Source: Haemaphysalis longicornis
Taxonomy: Eukaryota; Arthropoda; Arachnida; Ixodida; Ixodidae
NCBI GenBank assembly: GCA_013339765.2
Contig: JABSTR010000946.1
Coordinates: 124,001 to 188,000 of the forward strand
Length of the DNA: 64,000 bases
Reading direction: 5' to 3'
Shown here: positions 52,501 to 63,228 of the stretch, one piece after another
Position numbering within the stretch: the first letter of the stretch is position 1
How the letters are laid out: every line of letters starts with the position of its first letter
Made by a program: the position numbers and the translations under genes
The notes under the pieces: generated by a model
Databases searched by the model: none
What the model saw: the letters and a program-made list of their open reading frames with translations, nothing else
Told to the model about the DNA's origin: nothing

Positions 52501-55500
52501 ACCATTTCTGCCGTACACCTCAATGACAAGGAGTCAATGACAAGTACCGAAACAGGAACGCATCAAGGAAGAGCAGGGCACTATGGTCAATGGCCTTCCT
52601 AATTAAGCTTCCGAGGAAGGGAATCTACGAAGTAATTATGGTACTTTCAAGTGCATGACGACGGCACATGCCTGCTGAGATCTCCTCTAGCATATACTAG
52701 TTTAAATCGAGTTGTTCAATATATAAGAATCTGGAAACTCCCCGTAGCTTCTGTGCTTCGATAGGCTAGTTGAAACTTAGTTATTCAACATATGGGAGTT
52801 GCAAAACTCTTCATAGATTCTCTGGATCAAAAAGCTGGTTTTGGCTGACCCCCTCGGGGTTGTAAACAGGTGCACAAAGGCAACAGATTATCCTGCCATC
52901 TGTCAACAAAAACGTGAAGCAGTAATCAAAGTAATCAACTGCTTGCAGCTGCTGCCGCTAGCCACAGAGGAAATGCCATGGAAACATTAGAAATACTTCC
53001 TAATTTCTCATTTCATGATTTGAAAATTAAGTTTTTTTGAATAAATTGTGTCATTAAACATCAGTGTTCAGAAAAGTGGAGTTGTTCCCCGCAAGACACC
53101 ACAGCAGTACACTTGCCTTTCAGCTACAACAAAGCGGGGTGCTCACTCACAGAACCCGAACTTTTAAGTAGAGTTTCGCAACTGGCCGACATTAAAAAAC
53201 TCCCGAGTTCAAAGTCCGCCGACCTCAAAACTGACAAGAGTGCAAGAGGACACACAGATGGCTCACAGCCTGCTGCTGTGCCACAATTTTATCGCTTCCG
53301 TAACAACTAAACCGGGACGACAGCAAATGAGGGCGTGAAATAGGAACACACATGACTGATACAGAGTCTTCGATGCCGGATGAACTCATGGCAGGTTATG
53401 TTTCATGGAAACGTTACTGGTTTCTCTAAGATTTATGGCGTGTGTGCGAACCAAAATGTCCCATTCCCTGTGCGGACGTGTTGTTGTGAAACTGCATTAC
53501 TTTTCGTGCGAGTATTCACACCCAAGCAAACAGGTACTTTCAACACATGGTACTTCAAAAACAAGCTTAGAAACCTTGTCAAACATTTTTAGTGCCGTAG
53601 ACGAGTATCGCTAGTCGTCTTATTTGGAATTTGCAATCGGAGATGGCGAGCCTTTCTCACGGATGATTGTTGGCCACTTTTGCAGGCAAAACTACGTTTC
53701 GTGGGCTCATTACACATTGCACTACGTACAGTAAATTAGGATTCTTGCCACGAACATGGTGACAAAAGCGAAAGTGTGAGTTTTGAGTGTGGCAGCTCCC
53801 AATAAAGAAAGGCCATGGTGTTTGTGAGCACCATCATGTCAGCCTACTGCACTACTTCAAAAATGCTTTCGAACATACAAAAAATACGACTGATTTCTGG
53901 TACAACCAGGAGTAACAAGTGGTGCAAATAATCCAGCGCTTAAAAAAATTTGTAAGAAATCAGTTCAACACTTTTTCGTACAACAACTGAAATGAAATAA
54001 AAATTCTGTAAGCAAAATATTTCCACTAAACGTATAAAAAAACTGCAAATGCAAAGAAGGTCTTCAGGGCTTCCTAAAAAAAAAACAGTTTCACAAAAAA
54101 AAAAAGAGCAGTCTGAAATCCAAATAAGAGCACTTGCCTACAAAGACCCTGGCATCAACCAGCGGATGCTTCTCCATGAGTCTCCGCACCAGCATTATGG
54201 AAGGGTCCCCCTCGTCTTGGATGCAGAACAAAAGCTCAAACTGCAAACAAGGGCAGGATGCATCATTAGAAACAAGAAGCCACTTCTCTCTCTTAAAAAC
54301 TACACATCAGAGCTGGGGTAGCCGATTAAACATTTTTGCAAGAAAAGAGCACACAAGTAGGAATTAAAAAAGGTAGTTGCCCTTTCAGCTAACGACAAAG
54401 TAAAACTTGGAGCTGCAATAGGGTGTCACTGTACAGGGAGCGGAAGAGAACGCTGGTGTACCGCAGGGGCCACCCCTGTCCCCTATGCTTTTATAGTTTT
54501 TTTTTTTTGCCAACACCACTTGAAGAAACCCAAAACTCAACAAAAATGCACTGAAACACTCCTCATTTAATGTGGCACAACCTTCACTGAGCTTTCTAAC
54601 CCTTGTCAAAAAACAATGCACCTCCACTTCACTTGCACTGCCTTCATGACTCAGATCGACCAAACCATGCCAGTTTGCATCTTTAAAACTATACAAGAGT
54701 GTGCGAAATTTCAGAACTGATTTTTTTTTTTGCACAACACACAAACACCGTGCGCAAGCCACGGTGTTTCAGCATTAGCAGCGTCGACAGAAAACCAGGA
54801 GTGGCCGACACGTAGAAATTTTTCTTTTATCCCCCCCAAGCTGCCACAGCAAAAACGGACGTCCCTCAATGCAAAATGCTGCTCTGGCTAGGCCTCTTAA
54901 ACCTCGCTTGGCAAAGGCCCTGCCCAGGCCCTCAAGAAAGTGCCTCCTCCAAACTGGCATGCTAAACAACCTCGCAAGCACCGCCCTTGAGATTCGCTTG
55001 TCTGCTTAACGACACAGCACACAGGAAACAGCTAGCTCCCTTCCCTAAAGTAGGAAACGCATGTCACACACACGCTCACACACACCCACCCACTTGACCT
55101 CTGGCATAAGAGACTGGCCGCCTAACGCCAAACGCCTTGCGTCGGCGGCATCTCCTAGTCGATGCAACGGCACTCGACAAGCGCGACGGGTGCTACCGGG
55201 TCATCGCAAATGCTTCTTGGCTGGCAACACTCTCCCTAGCCGAGGTGTGATAAGCCCACCCAAGCGAAGGCTCGCCGTCGTCCGCTTACTTTATCGTCAC
55301 GATGGGTAACTGTCACCCAAGTGCCAAAGCAAACACGCTCACACGGGGCTCTTTCCACGACTGATGAGAGACGGACCTACGTGTGGGGGCAACAAATTTG
55401 CCTGCTTCTAGAGGCAACCTACAGTGACCTACTGGAGGGCTGGTTGGCCAATGATTAAGAAAAAAAAATAGAGAAACCGCAACCAGTGTTTTCTCAATCT

Positions 55501-58500
55501 CTTTTACATTTACCTCTCCTACTCTAGTTCTTCCGCATGGTTATGTTCTCGCTAAATCTACCGAAAAAGATACAGCGTACAAAGACGCAGTATTTTGCTT
55601 CATTCGGAAAGTGAACAGGAAATCCAAGTCCAGCATCGACTCTGTGCATTCAACACCACCTTTCTGGCTATCAGAAGACGTGTACTGCTCTTTCCTCAAT
55701 GGAAAATACCAATAACCCTGTGCACAAATTTAAAACGAAGCAAAAAAAAAATTGTGACATAATGTTTCTAGTATAATATCCCTGCATCCCTGCTGTTTTT
55801 CGTGATACAAATTCTTACCAAAGAAAAATGACAAAATAACAGAAAAGCCACGTTACAAGAGGCAGGGAAGGTGGCTAGAGGGAACTGGCAATTTGAATGC
55901 CCTTTTCTTTCCTTACAAAAAAAAAAAAGGCACATGAATAGGCCAAAACAACACAACAATAGGCTATGCATTACAGACTATTCTGGAAAGGCAATCAGAC
56001 AACGTTTACAACTCACTTCAGTGCCCGTTCACAAGTTGTTCTAATGTGACGACATTCAATACAAAAAAAAAAAAATTGCTATTTGCTGCAGAAGCACTGC
56101 AAATGCGATTCACCTGAAAGGTCCACCTAAATTTAGGGGGGGGAATTACGATATGAAAAAGACAAAAACGAGCACAAGGGTATTGTACCAAAGAATACAA
56201 TCTGCATAAAATAAGTAGGACTTGATTGCTGGCTAGTTGGTTCATGATGTACGCAAGAATAAGTTTGCGCAGAAGATGAGGACGAAGAGACAAGAGGGCA
56301 GGATGAGCTCGTCCTGTTATAAAATAATTTTGTTTATGCTAATCCACTTTCCCAAGCTATTACACTCCAGTTCTTTACAAAAACTACAGCTAAACTTGTC
56401 CGATCAAATGCATTTTCCCCAGATCGCACCAACTGACTGACTGCTTACAAACGCAAGCCCACTACGTGCCAAAAAGTCCGCCAACAAATGCCACACCCGT
56501 CGCATTGTGGCCCTCTGCTTGGAGCACTGCCTGTCTTGTCGTCCAGGAGTGCCTCTTGATGCCCGACAAGGTCACTGTCAATCGTTTGATTTTGTGCATC
56601 GCAGTCTCAATAAGAACAATGCGCGTCGCAGCTTCTACACTCCAACGCAGCCGTCCCCTCCTGCCACGACGTGAGAAGTGTCTGGGCCATAAACAGCTGC
56701 TCGCAATCTCTTGCGTAGTAGCGCCTATGTACGTACACGGGGAAAGAATGGCCCCACCAGATAACAGCTTTGCTACAGCGGATGACAAACAGGGGCATTA
56801 GCGCGTACAGGTGTCTTCATGTTCGTGGAAGTTTCTTACGCTTTCACCTGCTGCCCCCCTTCCTTCCCCCCCCACAATGGTGGCTTAGTGGTTAGGACGC
56901 TTCCACGACGGGCATTTCTTTGCCCCACGATGGAACCAAGAAATGAAATCATCACTGTGTACGAGGTTTGGCACGTGTTCAGGAAGCCAAGTTGAGCCAA
57001 GTCAATCCAAAGCCCTCTGCTAATGGAGAGACCAGGCTATGCAGTGTGCGAAACACAAACTCGATTTAATTTAAGTACAGCAAACTCCCGTTAAGATGAA
57101 TGCGAAGGAACCATGATAATTTATTCGTCTTATAAGAAGTCCGTCTTATCAGACGCCCTCCCAAACAAAGAATCGGCAACATGCCCAGGTGCACGCAAAT
57201 ATCTTGCTTCAAGACAGTGAATGAAGTGGACTTACAATGGAGGAAAAGGACAAAAAAAATTATTCATCTGAGTGCGCAACTTGATAGAAGACTGTCTTCA
57301 AGCGCTCTTGCCTGGTTTTGTTCAGTCCAAGCTGCGACACTGAGCGTACACCCACTACCTCAAGCGACAACGCAGCAGAGACAGAGAGGAAACTCGTCAC
57401 TTTCTCGCGGTGATGCGGTGAGATTCGTGACACGAACCGAAGCAGATAAGCATGCTCCCGCTGAGAAACGGCACTGGTCAGGAGAGATGCTACATTTGCT
57501 AACAAGAAGTCTCCGTCGCCGCTTTCTTATCCTCGCTCTTTTTTTACTTTGCTTTGTCGCTGGCTCCGTGGGTTGATGGGTGGGAGAAGTGGTAGCTCTA
57601 TCCACGTGTATTTTTTTTTCTCACTTCCTCCCTTCCTCTGTGGCAGGAATTTGCTTTGGGCTGTGGTTTTCATTTACTTTTTTTTTCCCTCTGGTTGCAT
57701 GAATGCGCTGCCACATCCCGCTAGTGCTGCCATGTTCGCTACCCAGAATTGCCCGCAGTCATGGTCACCCCGAAAGTTGTTCACCTTAACCGAAAAGTAC
57801 GTGCAAGGCTGTTCGTTTTAAGTAGACCTTTTTTTGCATCGCGTCTATGGAAAACCAAACTAACGTGCTCACGTTGTTCGGCATAAGTGAGAATTCGTTT
57901 CAACCGAATTCGTCTTGACGGGAGTTCACTGTATTTCACTCACACGTTTAAACCCTGAGTGATGTGTGGAATTCCCATCGACCAGTAGTTATGTGCAGAA
58001 ATACAGTCGGCTCGATTTTATACCTTCATTTGATGAAGTTTAGGGGCCCCATAAAGGCATAAGCTATCTTTTGTTGACTTCGGTTCATCCATTTTTCCGC
58101 TCCATTTAACCGAATTCTAGCATACCCGTGAGCATTCAACTAATAAAATTTGAAAGTATGACAAGTGGAATTAGCCATGATATGAAAGGCTTGGCAATAA
58201 ACATGCCCAACTTCACGGTGCACTTCATGTCGACCAGTTTTTGTTCGATTTTAGGTGCTCCCTTCAAAACAACAGAGAGTGTTAAAAACACGCTTGCATA
58301 CACGTCCTAAAAACAATGACCTTAAAAACAGCACCAAGAGTAATTGATAGCTCTATCAAATAAACTCCAAGGTAAATTGTGCTTGCAACCTGAACCATAA
58401 GGTCTTTACTGTTACAAGCTAATCTATACGTAAGCCTTCAAATGCAGAAAGAACCATCCAGACCGAGACAGTCCATAACAAATATAACGGATAAAAGTGG

Positions 58501-61500
58501 TCACATTAAAATAACAATGTAAGTTTTGCAATTCAATGAATAAATGTAGCCTTAAGCAAATAAAAAGAAAACGAAGAAGAGAAAGAAAGAAAGAAACAGT
58601 GTTCCAAGAAAGGGTAATTGTTAAGAAAGCATAATAAGCAAGAACGTAGCTAAAAGCATGTTCTGGAAAGTGGCAGCTCATAAAATATGCGAAGTTCAAC
58701 GGATGTTTTTTTACACTGGCTAGAACTTCCAAGATCGCACAAACATGCAAGTCTGAGTAAACCTAATCTATTTGCGCCTTCTTTACTCCACACATAAATG
58801 GACTTTGTTGCAAGAAGTCTGAACCGGGAACAAAAGGATTAGTAGAACAAAAGGACACTCAAATAAAACAAATATATCCACTTTGTTTTGACATCCCATT
58901 ACGGTAGCTACGCATTGTTCAAGTGTGTTTTCTTCGACTGTCGTTGCTATCACGTGTCTATCGAAAGGCACGGAAAGCACCCTGTCGAACGGCATCCGCA
59001 CGAGCGAAAACTGCAGAGCTGTGAGCAAGATAGCACAAAGGCTCAGCCCAGGAAGACAGGATAAACAACGCGGCTTTCCGGCAGAGCTACAGCTGACCAA
59101 TGAGCTGCTTCATAAAAAAAAAGCATCTCATTCTTTCAGTGAACTTTTGGTTGCCTCAAGGGAGCTGCAGAATTGTTTCGGATATTACATGGCTACCCAA
59201 TCTAAAAAAATTAAAAAGGGACACCGTCCCAACCTGCGAAAGTAGATGTCCAGCGAAGACGGGGAGGGTATGAAATGTTCCTCATTGTCTCAGCGGGCTT
59301 TTCACTTGTGCTTGGCTTCTCTGGCGGGAAATACTGGATGCATACCTAGCCTGATGCATGCTTTTTGCCCTCCAATGACATCAACACCCCTCCCCTTTCA
59401 AGAGCAGCTGCAAACCTAATCTTTACCAGGAACACATGGGGGGGTGGGGAGGGCCCCCATCGTTCATTGGGGCCCTGTCATAAATCGTGTAGTTTCGATG
59501 CTTGCTTTGTGGTTTTTTCTTTACGCGAATACTGAGCTCTATGCTGCATGCCTGATTAGCCTGACACGCGTGCTCGGTGTCTTGGGCGAGAACTACTGGG
59601 TCCTGCATGCGTTTTTTGTTTGTGACACGAAATGTGCCGACCAACGAGAGGCTAATAGCTTCGCTCTAAAACTGGACTTCTCTAAAAAATTTCAGCGTCA
59701 TTTCAAGCTAAAAAAATCTTGGAGGTTCAACGAGCCAAAGCTACACTTGGGCTATTATAAGGCTTGGTTTTTGAAATGGGCACTCAAAATGGTCCCTTGC
59801 CACTGGTGCCACCAAAGTTTAACGAGCTGTAAAAATAGTTTCAAGTGATGCGTAAAAAAACTGCTTTGATTCTTCGCTCACCAGAGTTCAGTAGTAGAAA
59901 ATATAAAGATTACAGTTTTATGACGAACATTGTTTTGTCTATTGTTTGACCAAAATGGCTAATTATCTCATTATCTCAGGAACTAATTGAACAACTGAAA
60001 AAATAATGGCATAATTGAAATCAATGGGAAAAAAGCAGCAAGACTGACAAGTTTCACAAAGTTTGCTTGAAAATTAAAAGTTGTTTTAAGGCCAGTGTCC
60101 CCCCTTAAAAGAGTACTGACACCAATTTTCGACGTGAATATTATTTTACAGTCCACTTCCTTTACTGAACCGAATACCCTGGCTGAAATATGAGTGGCCT
60201 GCGATGCGAAGAACATACTTCAATTGGATCTCATTTATCGCACCGACGGAGCAGCGTGCAAAGCGGCAATCAGCAAATGGACATCAGCGTGTCATCAGCC
60301 CGCGATAGCCAAAAGAAGTGACGCGACAGCGCTCGTCAAAAACTCGTGACGTCACTTCAAGCACGCAACCCCGCGAGTTGCGAGCGGGCGCCGGCGCATT
60401 CACAAACGGGTGCACGTAGCCAGAGCTACAGGCATAACTGCTGCCCAGAAAGGTACTGTTGGCAAAAGCAAAGTTCCACACACAGGAAAGGAAGCGATAA
60501 TATAGCCCGAAATCGCAATAGAAGTCGCCATCGGGACTTTTATTAAAAGCGGTCATCGAATTTCCGCTGCAATGGTAAGCCTAGCACCTTCAGGCAGCTC
60601 AGCCGTTCAGCTCCGGCGGCGGCGCGGTCGAAACAGCGCCCCCACCGGCCTCCCCAGTGTTTTGATGTCCGCACAAAGCGGTGAGGTCACGCCGGGATTC
60701 TGTCAGTATGCGCCTTTCGGGATGAAAGCGCAGGAATTTGAAACAAACGATTTTCAGGCCGTTCAATGTAAGTAATTATCGCACGCTGAAGTATTTAAAG
60801 TACTGTTTCGGGATCACCAGACCATTAAGCATCAATAAAAGCAATAAAAGTGGATCATAAAGTTTTCGTGTCAGTACTCCTTCAAGATGCGCCGAGATCT
60901 TGACACACTGCTGTTTTCGCTTTCCACCTCCATCTGAAAAGCATCCACCGCAACCAAGATCGAACCTCCGCAACCAAGATCGAACCTCCACCCTTGGGCT
61001 ACAAGTGAATCCCAATGTGTAGAAGTATGTTGACCGAAACGTACATATATGCGCTCATTTGAAACAGTAGGCAGTGACGCTTCCCTCGTCCAGGCAAAAC
61101 CAGCTCGTGCTTGCTTTACCGACGTTCTCGCGCATATCGCTGCAGTCCGACGTCCCCGGAGAAACAACCCGGCCTCCTTGCAAAACAAGCAAGCGCCAAC
61201 CTCTTGACCGCGCGATCTAGAAGTTGTGCCTGCTTGCGCAAAAACACGAGGAGAAAGGGAGAGATAACAAAGGGCCAAGGGACACCAAAGCTAGAAAGAA
61301 GATGCATAGCGCGCAACAAACAGCTGTGCCCATCTCTTTCCAGTTTAGGCTCTGGCTTATCTCCCTATCGCCCCCTTGTGGTGCGCTGCGAAGAGTTTGA
61401 GAAGAAACAAGCAGCTACACGACAGCGTCTCTCCTCTGACAATACTACACTCCCCCAAGATTACAGCCTTGTCTGAATGTGCGCCTATGTTGGGCTGTTG

Positions 61501-62703
61501 GACTGACGAAACGGGTGCCAAGGACAAAGCCTGAGCCGGCAGTAAAATAAAGATATTTAGAAGCGGTTGAAGATCGCTACACACACACACACAAAAAAAA
61601 ACAGCCAAGATAATTTGCTTAGCCTTAATGATTATGGGCAAGCTACAAGAGACTGAGGCACAAATAACAAATAGCTCAACAGCAACGTGAACAGACCTGA
61701 ATGCTCCCCTTCAAATGGTGATTCGTGAATTGTCACTTTCTCACCAAACTGTTACCAAGGGCACTTGTAGTGCAACCGCTGTTTTGCATAACTTCATCCC
61801 TGAGCACTGCTCCAAATATCCCTTTCCTTTTTTCGAAGGTTGTACTGCGGGGGAAAAGGCAGTACATAGGAACATGTACTGCCTACATGTTCAGTGTCCG
61901 ATTTCAGTGGCCTTATAATGCGGCCCCCTTTATTGCACCGATACTTTCTAACCAACAAGTCAGGAAACTCGTGCTTTCGGCAATAGCTTGTGCAAACAGG
62001 TCATGTGATCTCGGACTAAAAGTTGCAATAAGGAATTACATTTCTGGTCTTTCTGCACTGAGGAAAATCCTCACCAACAAGCTGTGGTTGTGATAGAAGC
62101 CAATGGGGCAGTTAATATAGGGCTAGTTGGGCTTCTTTGTCGTATGCTTAATTGTTGCGCGAACGGGCATCCAAAATTCGAATTTTGGGGGTTCAACTCG
62201 CTGAAGCTACCTCCGGGCTATGAGGTGCACCGTAAATTTAGATTAATTTTTACCACCTAAGTGTTCCCACTAAAGAAAAACAAAATCAGAATTTCGAACA
62301 TGTGGCCTCAAAGAAAATCAGTTTAATTTGCATCCAAGCCACTGCGGACTGATACTCGACTCACTCAGACTTGCAGTGACACTCGGTTGAGACACTCAAG
62401 ACCTACACTGACACTCGGCTCAGACACTCAGACTTGCACTGGACACTCAGCTCAACTGGACATTTGGCTCACACTCACACTTACACTGACACTCGGCTCA
62501 GACACTCAGACTTGCACTGACACTCGGCTCAGGCAGTCAGACTTGCACTGACACTCACCTGCGGATAATTCATGGTGAAGAACGACTCAAGGTTGCTAAA
62601 GAGGTTGGGGTCCACCCCGGTCAGGGGCTTGATGATGGACACACCAGGCAGCGGCACTTCCAGCGGCGGCGACAGTGTCTTCTTCTTGTGCAGCTTCATT
62701 TTC
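39941..62703 (-). CDS. UGCG: Ceramide glucosyltransferase, 7 of its exons
   Basis: Gene span; exons follow. The enzyme transfers glucose from UDP-glucose to ceramide on the cytosolic face of the Golgi, the first step of glucosphingolipid synthesis (GT21 family). The exons join in frame to about 364 codons; the human protein has 394 residues, so about 30-35 N-terminal residues (signal-anchor exon) lie right of the window. All hallmark motifs are present in order: D1 (QDEGDP), D2 (SDSGIR), D3 (LAEDFF), the (Q/R)xxRW motif (RVARW), LVHQMP containing the conserved His, and C-terminal hydrophobic segments ending WNPTIRWRAGLYRLRWGG. The intron between exons 2 and 3 is of GC-AG type. Introns carry several minisatellites abutting splice sites and large repeats. 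Identification is firm. Confidence 0.97.
40115..43262. other. UGCG intron 6 (left part)
   Basis: Intron 40115-43600. Contains an A29 run at 41530-41558 and A-rich stretches near 42390. No recognisable element otherwise. Confidence 0.5.
43263..43600. repeat. About 97- to 111-bp minisatellite abutting a UGCG splice donor
   Basis: Three units start at about 43263, 43374 and 43471, each with (C)CTGTA(T/C)GAT(T/G)CCAC and ending TACGGGTACCCATAC. The array runs up to the donor of UGCG exon 6 at 43600/43601, where CTGTATGATGG of the exon itself looks like the start of a further unit. Confidence 0.8.
43601..43877 (-). CDS. UGCG: UGCG exon 6: (Q/R)xxRW motif and membrane segments
   Basis: Acceptor AATGTGCAG|G, donor ATACAG|GTGCGG; 277 bases, in at phase 2 and out at phase 0. 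It reads GWKIRISSQPAWQNSGLCEV, then FQTRVARWAKLRFAMLPHLI, carrying the conserved RxxRW motif needed for catalysis. Long hydrophobic stretches (LLGALVAWATSFLFQW, YLLHLLLWFLLDWMLL) correspond to the C-terminal membrane region. Confidence 0.97.
43878..46114. other. UGCG intron 5
   Basis: 2.2 kb with no clear element. CpG-containing near 43930-44130; pyrimidine-rich at 45360-45410. Around 46022-46090 GGCCTGTGGCCTAACAAG and TTGGTTCAATCAAAGG look weakly tRNA-like. Confidence 0.45.
46115..46293 (-). CDS. UGCG: UGCG exon 5: D3 motif
   Basis: Acceptor TTTGTGCAG|GTC, donor GACAG|GTCAGT; 179 bases, in at phase 0, out at phase 2. VYFGTAHARIYLAADFLHIN is followed by CATGMSALMRKKLLDEVGGI and then the D3 region YLAEDFFFAKSFED, aligning with YIAEDYFMAKAIAD of vertebrates. 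D3 is the presumed catalytic acid residue of the GT-A fold. Confidence 0.97.
46318..46695. repeat. About 150-bp tandem array in UGCG intron 4 (left part)
   Basis: Units with GGCTTGGCTTGGCTTCTCAA start at about 46355, 46502 and 46656, each followed by GGGACCACAAAGACA-type sequence and GATTGCCATGGCAGAACGAC. The third unit is cut by a 2.4 kb insertion and resumes at 49123. Confidence 0.85.
47019..47160. mobile_element. 142-bp foldback MITE with TTAA ends
   Basis: GCGCTAGACACATGGACGAC and its inverse sit at the ends, and pairing continues inward for about 55 bases per arm through GATCAGTCGCA/TGCGACTGATC, leaving a loop of only about 30 bases. Flanked by TTAA at both ends. Confidence 0.85.
47683..48408 (+). 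mobile_element. 726-bp pogo/Tigger remnant with CENP-B-like HTH fragment
   Basis: Left CATTCAAAACTCGACCTAAC and right inverse CAGTTAAAACCCGATCTAAC, flanked by TA. The + frame from about 47814 reads IAPRQKKRGISFHGTLRDKL, then LQEKLDEALFTWI, which resembles the helix-turn-helix segment (LxEALYxWF) of Tigger/CENP-B proteins. No DDE domain remains. Confidence 0.6.
48715..48955 (+). mobile_element. Ruka-type tRNA-derived SINE
   Basis: Starts GGCCGCGGTGGCTCAGTGGC (A box) with B box AAGTTCGATTCCTGG, then AAAACGCCCGTGTG and AAAGATCCCCAGGCGGTCAA, ending in GCGCGTTAAACCCTACAATC and an (AATC)n tail. The layout is that of the tick Ruka SINE as I recall it. It carries the uninterrupted GGGTTTAACGCGCC target that a MITE occupies at 4177. 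Confidence 0.88.
49123..49370. repeat. About 150-bp tandem array (right part)
   Basis: Continues the unit cut at 46695: CACAACTTTGCCTCCATTTC, then GGCTTGGCTTGGATTCTCAA at about 49242 begins another unit that fades out near 49365. Confidence 0.8.
49511..49562. repeat. (GA)n microsatellite beside a UGCG donor
   Basis: About 23 to 25 GA units, ending about 10 bases from the donor at 49572. In the transcript it is a CU repeat close to the 5' splice site. Confidence 0.93.
49573..49685 (-). CDS. UGCG: UGCG exon 4
   Basis: Acceptor TGTGTGCAG|TG, donor GAAAAG|GTGAGA; 113 bases, in at phase 1, out at phase 0. KEDTLVDMAMTMTDDVALVH is followed by QMPFACDRKGFPAILEK, matching [36 protein letters not shown] of vertebrates, including the conserved His of LVH. 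The first codon of this segment is Met, split with the preceding exon. Confidence 0.96.
49686..50459. other. UGCG intron 3
   Basis: 774 bases. GA-rich stretch at 50425-50442 (CU-rich in the transcript) within about 20-35 bases of the donor. No other element. Confidence 0.6.
50460..50561 (-). CDS. UGCG: UGCG exon 3: D2 motif
   Basis: Acceptor TTCCTTGTAG|GG, donor CCGGA|GTGAGT; 102 bases, in at phase 1, out at phase 1. GCPVGVNPKINNMQPGYEAA and KYELILISDSGIR align with KKVGINPKINNLMPGYEVAKYDLIWICDSGIR. DSGIR is the D2 metal/UDP-sugar site. Confidence 0.97.
50562..54137. other. UGCG intron 2 (GC-AG type) with LINE-like and minor repeats
   Basis: 3.6 kb. At 51140-51290 ATCAGCCTATCTTATCTCCA followed by AGAAAGAGGGCCTTTCCCAC resembles a motif common in arthropod LINE 3' regions (CTGCAGGACGAAGGCCTCTCCC); a decayed copy. 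At 51325-51410 GGGCTAGAGCACT repeats directly and inversely. A TG/CA tract lies at 51565-51605. Confidence 0.5.
54138..54240 (-). CDS. UGCG: UGCG exon 2: D1 motif
   Basis: Acceptor TTGTTTGCAG|TTT; 103 bases, in at phase 0, out at phase 1. FELLFCIQDEGDPSIMLVRR then LMEKHPLVDARVFV aligns with YELLLCVQDHDDPAIDVCKKLLGKYPNVDARLFI. The only end that keeps frame with exon 3 is GTAG|GCAAGT, a strong GC-type donor; a GT at 54141 would shift the frame. Confidence 0.96.
54241..57077. other. UGCG intron 1 of this window (left part)
   Basis: A-rich runs at 54070-54110 and 56062-56074. At 56877-57010 TGGCTTAGTGGTTAGGACGC is a perfect A box followed by SINE-like sequence but a weak B box, so a decayed tRNA-derived SINE is likely. 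No exon recognised. Confidence 0.5.
57078..57931. mobile_element. 854-bp pogo/Tigger-like element, non-coding
   Basis: Left CAGCAAACTCCCGTTAAGAT, right inverse CAGTGAACTCCCGTCAAGAC, flanked by TA. Words TTCGTCTTAT and GTCTTATCAGAC lie near the left end. No transposase recognised. Confidence 0.85.
57932..60108. other. UGCG intron, no clear element
   Basis: AT-rich sequence with an AAAG-type run at 58565-58600. No supportable feature. Confidence 0.4.
60109..60881. mobile_element. 773-bp TTAA-flanked MITE (GAGTACTGACAC family)
   Basis: Left AAGAGTACTGACACC and right GTGTCAGTACTCCT are inverse ends, with TTAA at 60105-60108 and a mutated TCAA at 60882-60885. Right ends of the same family occur at 21901, 27406 and 34188. 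Confidence 0.82.
60951..60992. repeat. 20-bp direct duplication
   Basis: CGCAACCAAGATCGAACCTC occurs twice in tandem. Confidence 0.85.
60993..62341. other. UGCG intron, no clear element
   Basis: (AC)n of about 8 units at 61580-61593. No other supportable feature. Confidence 0.4.
62342..62558. repeat. Minisatellite that includes a UGCG splice donor
   Basis: About six imperfect units of 30-37 bp. On the transcript strand each unit carries (C/G)GAGTGTCAGTGCAAGTC and GAGTGTCTGAGCC-type words. The first unit starts inside the donor: exon CAG, then GTGAGTGTCAGTGCAAGTC. The array therefore begins at the 5' splice site itself. Confidence 0.88.
62559..62703 (-). CDS. UGCG: UGCG exon 1 of this window
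   Basis: Acceptor TGTTGAACAG|G, donor CCGCAG|GTGAGT; 145 bases, in with one leading base (phase 2) and out at phase 0. KMKLHKKKTLSPPLEVPLPG is followed by VSIIKPLTGVDPNLFSNLES and FFTMNYPQ. It aligns with [31 protein letters not shown]. The start Met and membrane anchor are in an exon beyond the window's right end or not recognisable before it. Confidence 0.95.
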
Positions 62704-63172
62704 CTGTTCAACAAGGAAAGAAGAAAGGAAGAAGATTGAGACAGGCGCTAATGATCAGCAATTGTCACAGAAACAAATAGAGGGCAATCCAGGGAAGGAT
62801 ATGCAACGTATCCTGGAACGCCGGTTGTTTTCAATCGCAATTATGCCCCCTCTTTTCCCTGCTATATTCCCCACCAGACAGCTACTACAAACATGCCAAA
62901 ACATCACTTTTACGTGCAACATGCTCACCAAGATGAGCTGTAGATGAATTTTTATCAGCAGAGGCTGTAACACCATAGGAAACAGTACATAGCTTAAACT
63001 AAGAGCTCCCTTTACACGGTGTCCATAGAAACTGCACTTGATGACCTATTGAGTTTGGGCTCATATTGGAAATATTTGTGGTTGAAATGTGCTGAAGTCA
63101 CCCCCAGAAATCACAAGAATGAGCTGCTTGAGAGCCAATTCACCCTGGAAACTTTTGAGTAGCGTGCCCCAA

Positions 63173-63228
<56 letters not shown>

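Noticed and set aside
56462..56801. Opposed open frames of about 110 codons on both strands
   Set aside because: Considered as a decayed transposase, but no motif could be assigned with any confidence.
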